Shown in pieces: positions 58,649 through 64,000 of a stretch of DNA of 64,000 bases. Both the position numbers and the translations under genes were made by a program. The number at the start of each line of letters is the position of its first letter. Within the stretch, counting starts at the first letter, position 1. The notes beneath the pieces are model-generated. The model had not been told where the DNA came from. It was given only the letters and a program-made list of their open reading frames with translations, and ran no database searches. Origin of the DNA: Alisma plantago-aquatica. Its lineage: Eukaryota > Streptophyta > Magnoliopsida > Alismatales > Alismataceae. The DNA is taken from the NCBI GenBank assembly GCA_963693085.1, contig OY856413.1, forward strand, positions 747,518,556-747,582,555. Reading direction: 5' to 3'.

Positions 58649-61600
58649 TGTAAGGACCCTGACCTTTGTTTTGGGCTTATCCTATTTGCTTTGCCTAAAC
58701 CTTGTGCTTAGTTGCTTGCTAATCACCTTAAGTGGTGATTAGGGTTTTGTTATGCTTTGTTGAGAGTTGGAGGTGCTACTTGCAAAATAACCTAAGTTTA
58801 AGGTTGATGAGCATGTTCGTCACCTTGATAGATGCTCTTCTCTCTCTTTTCTTCCTCTAGAGTTGAGAGGAAGGGTTGGGCTCGTTCCTTGAGTTGCCTT
58901 GGGCCTTGTTGAGCTTTGTTGGGCTTTATTTCACCTTGTTTGGGCCTTGCCTTGCCATGATGAGCTTTGTATCGGGCAGGAGCACCTTGTGTCGGCCATG
59001 GCGGTGTCACACATGGGTGTGTCGGCCAAGGTGGTGGTGTGTGTTGTCCTTTGACCTCCTTGCTTTGTTTGTGTCACCATACCTTGGATATGTGGCCGAT
59101 CTCTTGATGAGTGGTAGCATAGCATGTTGCATGTGGGTTGCAAGGTGGAAAGACATCAGACAAGTGTCCCTAAGTAAGATGACACCTTGCCTTGGTTCAC
59201 CTTTGATCCTTTTCTATATATAAATTCCCTTTCACTTCCTCAGGATCCCTTTTAGCACTTTGTTTCTCTTCTCTTCTTTGGTGCACGGCACACCTTTCTT
59301 TGGTGTTCTTGGTGGCCGATCCCCCTTGGTGGAGATCTCTTCTTCTTCCTCTAGCTTGGTGGCTTAACCCTAGGTGGACCTTTCTTCCTTGGTAAGTATC
59401 TTCCCTCTCTCCTCAACATCTTATTCTCCATCTTGCCTACTCTTAGGCCATAGTAGTTATGATCCTTGTTCCTTTTCTTGAGGTGGCCGAAAGTGGTGTG
59501 CTTTGGAGCTAGAAGCTTAGAGTGTGGAGCTTTGTATCTTGAGGAGCTTGCTTTAGGCGGGTTACATAAACTTCTAACCTTAACTATACTACCTTCCCTT
59601 TTGTTGTATGTTCATGTATGATCATATTCGTCCATGCAACTTGTTGAATATACGTATTACCTTTGATCTTGTTGATATATGATCTTGTTTGCTCTTTTAG
59701 ATATGATGTAGAAGTACCTTTGGATCTAGTTGGCCGAACTCATAGTTGAGGGTTTTCCCTTTGGTGGAAATACCCCTTTCTCTCCTTGGTCATGAGAAGT
59801 GAGTTTGAGGCCTAGTGTTATGGACAACACCCCTCTCTCTTAGTTGTTGAGAGGTGAGTCTATACTCTAGATGCTTAAGCAACACCCTTCTCTCACCATG
59901 GATTTGATAGGTGAGCCTAGGTGGAGTGTTGACCTAGAAGCAGTGGTGATCCATCTTGATGCCCGATTTGTGATAAAGGCTTGCGCAAAACCCCTCTCTC
60001 TTGGTTGTTGAGAGGTGAGCCCATTCCTTTGATCTTTTAGGGTTGTGAAGATGGTGATCTTGAGGTTGATGATGACCCTGTCAAGCTATGCTTCATGCTT
60101 TGCATGACATGCACTTTAGTAGTGCTTCCCGACACCTCTTTGTCTAAGGGTTTAACTCTTGGCTGATATGATGTGTTTGGTTGGCTTTGGGCCTGATATG
60201 GATCTCTTGACTTTGATGATGAGCTAGGGTGTTATGCCTTGATCTAGATGATCCTTTGACCTAGCAATTTTTGCCCCCTTGGCCGATAGAGCATCTAGTT
60301 GATATCTCTATTTGGAGTCTTGGGCGATACATGTTGGGTCGGGTTCTTGCCCATCATTGGATGAGTGGTGGCCCTTGAGAGTACCTTGTAGTGACCGATA
60401 TGGTGTGTTGGTTTTTTTGGGCGATAAGCCTCCCTGGGGTGCCCTTGTATAGGTTGTTGATGTGTACCTTGATGGGCGTTATGATGCTGTCTTTGGGCTC
60501 CACAATCTTAGCCGATAGGGTGGTGATGGTTGTCTGACATAACCCTAACCCTAGATAAGCTGCCCGTCACACCTTGACCTTGGGTGCACAATATGCCCCA
60601 TGGATTCAGCTGCACGTCACACCATGAAGTGGTTGCCCGATATACCTTGCCTTTTGGTTGGCCGATATGTGGCTATGTGCTTGGCCGATAGGCCTCTAGT
60701 GAGGGTTGTTACCCTGCCCGTTATCACTTGTAGTGAGAGTTTCCCTACCCGTCACACTTCTTGTGAGGGTAGCGGGCACCTTTGGTGAGGGTTATGTCCA
60801 ACCCGGAAACCCTAGGTAGTAGTTCTTTAGCATGTAACCACATCTTTTGAAATATGGATGATAGTTGCAAACCTATGCTATGTTGGATGTCTAAAGATGA
60901 TATTGTTTAATATAATAAGATGCTTGTCCATGTTTATAAGGTAAATAACATAATTGGATGCCCCAAGATTTGATAGCAGTGATGTAATTGATACAGTATG
61001 ACACACATATTTATAATAATGACATGTGCATCTGCAAACCCTAATAAATGGATTAATCACCTTGAACCCGCATCAATGTTAGAAATGGGATATGATAGCA
61101 GGTTGTGAACCAGGGTATGTTGGGAATCTAAGATGCTACTTCATAAGATGATAAGATACATGGTTATATTCTCAAGAATAGGGCATAGTTCATGCTCATG
61201 GTTTGATAACAATAATATGATTGATACAGCTTATGCTTCGTATAATCATGGATGTCATTCCAAATATAATTGCATGATAATCATAAAGATCTATGTTCAG
61301 TGATTTAAGTTATCTCTCTATGGATATGCATACTAACCATGCAAGTATATTAAATGGATTCATAACTATGTAAGAGCTATGAGGTATATGGGCTTTGAAT
61401 AACACTAAATGATAATAATCCTTGTTGATGAGATAGCATGCACCACCTATATGATGAGATAGGTCTGAGGACCTGATAAAGGCTGAGTGCCTAGTGAAGT
61501 ATTATCTTGATGATGAGATAGGGATTCTTATCCCAAGTAGTGATGATGCCTTAAGGGGCATTGGTTTTCTATATAAGGGATTGAGATCCCAGGACGATGT

Positions 61601-61724
61601 GATGATGACAGGCATAATATAACTCACTTCTTGTATGTTTTACAACTTGGTTGCCTCATCAATCCACTTAAAAGATACTACTTAATTATAGTCGAATATA
61701 TCATGTAGTTTGCCCTAGCCATAG
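58649..61724 (+). repeat. Element B 3' LTR, first part
   Basis: Colinear with 49428-52488 and breaks off after ccatag, where the 5' LTR continues atccatcatcg. The remaining roughly 1.3 kb should lie beyond the copia insertion. Confidence 0.93.
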
Positions 61725-64000
61725 TGTTGGATTTTAGAGGAGGCAGAGAAGCAGCAGAAACAAAAAAATTTCTCCCCAAAACCCAGCACGAAAGGAATCG
61801 CGTCAACGTCTATATAATTGGAAAGATGGTTTGTGAATCATACCTTGTCCCGAGGCTTGCTCGGTGACAGTACCTCGCGCCTTGCACGGTCTTCACCTCC
61901 GGTCTTGGACCGGTACCTGCTCATCATGCTCCAGTGAGCATCCCCGGGATCTGACTGGTACCTGCTCATCATGCTTAGAGAATACAAGACATCTGGGCGT
62001 GTGCACAACATAGCGTACATGATGGATCCGATGGCTGATGCATATGGGATCCCATTCATCTGCTCCCTCTCTTCACAAGATTGGGGACATTGAGCTCTAG
62101 AGACGGTGACTCCATGTAACATGGTGATGTTGCCTCTCTTTGAGTTCTCCATGTTGAACCGCTTCAACACCTTGTCAATGTACATGCTCTGACTTAGTAT
62201 GAGAAGCCTTCTAGATCTATCTCTATAGATCTTAATTCCTAGAATATAGGATGCTTCTCCTAAGTCCTTCATTGAGAAATTTTTCCCAAGCCAAGTCTTT
62301 ACCTTCTCTAAGGCTAAGACATCATTCCCCATCAAAAGTATGTCATCCACATACAATATGAGGAATGTGGTCGAGCTCCCACTAACCTTCTTGTACACAC
62401 AAGGTTCATATTCATTTTGAATAAAGCCAAAAACTTTGACTTCTTCATCAAATTGAAGATTCCAACTCTGAGACGCTTGCTTCAATCCATAGATTGACCT
62501 TTGCAGCTTACAAACTTTATTGGCATTCTTTGGATCTACAAAACCTTCAGGCTATGTCATGTACACATCCTCATGTATATTCCCATTAAGGAATGCGGTT
62601 TTAACATCCATCTTCCGAATCTCATAGTCATAATAAGCTGCAATAGCAAGCATGATCCTGATGGACTTAATCATGGCAACTGGAGAAAAGGTTTTGTCAT
62701 AGTCAACACCTTGAACTTGTCGAAATCCCTTCGCAACCAATCTACCTTTATAAGTTTGCACATTGCCATCCATGTCGGTCTTTTTCTTAAAGACCCACTT
62801 GCACCCTATGGGTTTTACCCCTTCGGGTGGTTCCACCAAAGTCCATACTTTGTTGGAGTACATGGATTCCATCTCGGATCTCATGGCTTCAAGCCATTTC
62901 TCAGAATCTGGTCCCTCCATAGCCTCTACGTAGGTAGTTGGATCATCATCTATGATCAACTCCCCACCTTCCTGAGTTACAAGGTATCCAAACCTCTCAG
63001 GTTCAAGGCGAGTCCTACTTGATCTATGAGGTCCTTGTGTTACCTGAGGAGACTGAGATTCCACAACTCCTTGTGAATCTACATTTTCCTCTGGTACATC
63101 TACCGGTTCAATGTTTTCTTGTTGGGCTTGAACCTCTTCAAGCTCTATATTCCTCCCACTGCTTCCTTTGGAAATAAATTCCTTCTCTAGGAACACAGTT
63201 GTCCTGGCAACAAACACTTTGTTGTCAGTAGGGTGGTATAAATAGTATCCCCTCGTTTCCTTGGGGTATCCAACAAAATAACATTTATTGGATTTGGGTC
63301 CAAGCTTATCAGGAAACGTTTTCTTGACGTAAGCCTTACAACCCCAAATCTTCAGAAAAGACAAATTGGGACACTTCCCAGTCCATATCTCATATGGTGT
63401 CTTTTGAACCGATTTAGATGGCACACAGTTAAGTGTAAACGCGGCGGTTTCAAGAGCATGAACCAAGAAGGAAATCAGAAGATCAGAAAAAGTCATCATT
63501 GATCGCACCATATCCAACAATGTGCGATTCCTTCTTTCAAACACACCATTGTGCTATGGTGTTCCAGGCGGAGTCCATTGTGATACAATACCATGGGCTC
63601 GCAGAAGGTCCTCAAACTCTTGGCTCAAGTATTCTCCACCTCGACCGGAATGAAGTTCCTTAATACTTTTACCAAGCTGGTTCTGTACTTCATTCACGAA
63701 ATCCTTGAACCTTTCAAGGGTCTCTAACTTATGCTTCATCAGGTACACATAGCCATACCTACTGAAATCATCAGTGAAGGTAATGAAGTACTGATACCCA
63801 TTTCTGGCATTAGTTCTAAAAGGCCCACATAGATCAGTATGTATGAGTCCTAATAGATCACTAGCTCTCTCACCTTTACCTGAAAAGGGAGTCTTGGTCA
63901 TCTTGCCCAACAAACAAGATTCACATGTCTCTATTGATTCATAATCAAAAGAGTCTAGATAACCATCTTTATGGAGTCTAGAAATGCACTTCTCATTTAT
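61725..64000 (-). mobile_element. Ty1/copia element (Angela/Tork-like), truncated, continues past the window
   Basis: Starts tgttggatttt at 61725, so the minus strand ends ...aaatccaaca, the terminus expected for Angela-type LTRs. The pol order integrase then RT on the minus strand is that of copia. The RNase H domain and most of a 3' LTR are missing: RT stops at YQSDPGDAHW and only about 190 bp remain to the insertion edge. The left target duplication would be catag, and its partner is outside. Confidence 0.85.
61838..64000 (-). pseudogene. Copia pol: integrase and reverse transcriptase, broken
   Basis: Integrase core: LIHTDLCGPF keeps the first Asp, but the second reads Gly (ELHSGRGGEYLSQEF, about 63640). 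The Glu is present (NGVFERRNRTLLD), after a TAG where the family has Gln (GTP-stop-HNG, 63551-63553). The linker has MRSEMESMYSNKVWTLV, then RT with GCKWVFKKK, KGRLVAKGFRQ, DVKTAFLNGNIHEDVYMT and a TAG at the Gln before PEGF (62549-62551). RT continues with SIYGLKQASQSWN, LYVDDILLMGND (catalytic pair intact, about 62345) and SAIGSIMYAMLCTRPDV. After AHWS the frame enters a 19-bp direct repeat and unrelated residues, ending at 61838. The N-terminal part (gag, protease) is beyond 64000. Confidence 0.88.

Larger units (their letters stand above)
49428..64000 (+). mobile_element. Element B: Tekay/Del-like chromovirus, plus strand, 3' end outside window
   Basis: 5' LTR 49428-53811, interior 53812-58648 (4837 bp, close to A's 4833), 3' LTR from 58649, interrupted at 61725 by a copia element that runs off the window. 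It starts tgtaaggaccctgac like A and shares the gag-pol order and conserved blocks. It is inserted head-on into the base element's gag. The five bases before it are atgat, and the matching TSD copy must lie beyond 64000. By hand, the two LTRs differ at about 16 of the first 245 sites (about 6.5%). Confidence 0.93.

Overview
The window looks like gene-poor, repeat-rich nuclear DNA of a flowering plant with a large genome. Almost all of it can be assigned to transposable elements of plant-specific types: Ty3/gypsy chromoviruses, Ty1/copia, an L1-type LINE, an En/Spm-like CACTA transposon, a Cassandra-type TRIM and MITEs. The only trace of a host gene is a broken copy of a plant HAD-type phosphatase. 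I cannot fix the species. I see no intact single-copy gene, tRNA, CRISPR or bacterial-type operon.

Layout. 1-6743: a Ty3/gypsy-derived element with very long LTRs (3.8 kb) and an interior without gag-pol; its 5' LTR is cut by the window start. 7463-17044: a degenerate 9.6-kb CACTA transposon with two leftward genes, subterminal repeat arrays at both ends and a small hairpin MITE inside it. 17199-18032: a complete Cassandra TRIM carrying 5S rRNA-like promoter sequence in both LTRs. 19948-23401: a 5'-truncated L1 LINE. About 23520-23765: a SINE candidate. 23966-28627: a solo LTR with a perfect 5-bp target duplication. 29561-30507: a non-autonomous TIR element. 30756-31110: the phosphatase pseudogene, with a TATA-like box upstream.

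From 31139 to the end lies a nested stack. The base is a small-LTR chromovirus (Reina-like) on the minus strand: 3' LTR and pol at 31139-35233, gag and protease at 48056-49427. A complete Tekay/Del-like element (A, minus strand, 35234-48050, TSD GTTGT) is inserted in its pol. A second Tekay/Del-like element (B, plus strand, from 49428) is inserted in its gag. A copia element (minus strand, from 61725) is inserted in B's 3' LTR and runs off the window. The base element was also hit in its integrase by a 5'-truncated non-LTR fragment whose C-terminal domain resembles restriction-like-endonuclease LINEs.

No element looks autonomous now. Stops, frameshifts and catalytic substitutions are listed per element. 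Where A and B can be compared codon by codon, eight of the stops are CAG/CAA to TAG/TAA changes, as expected from cytosine deamination in methylated DNA. A and B have complementary defects (protease in A, integrase in B).
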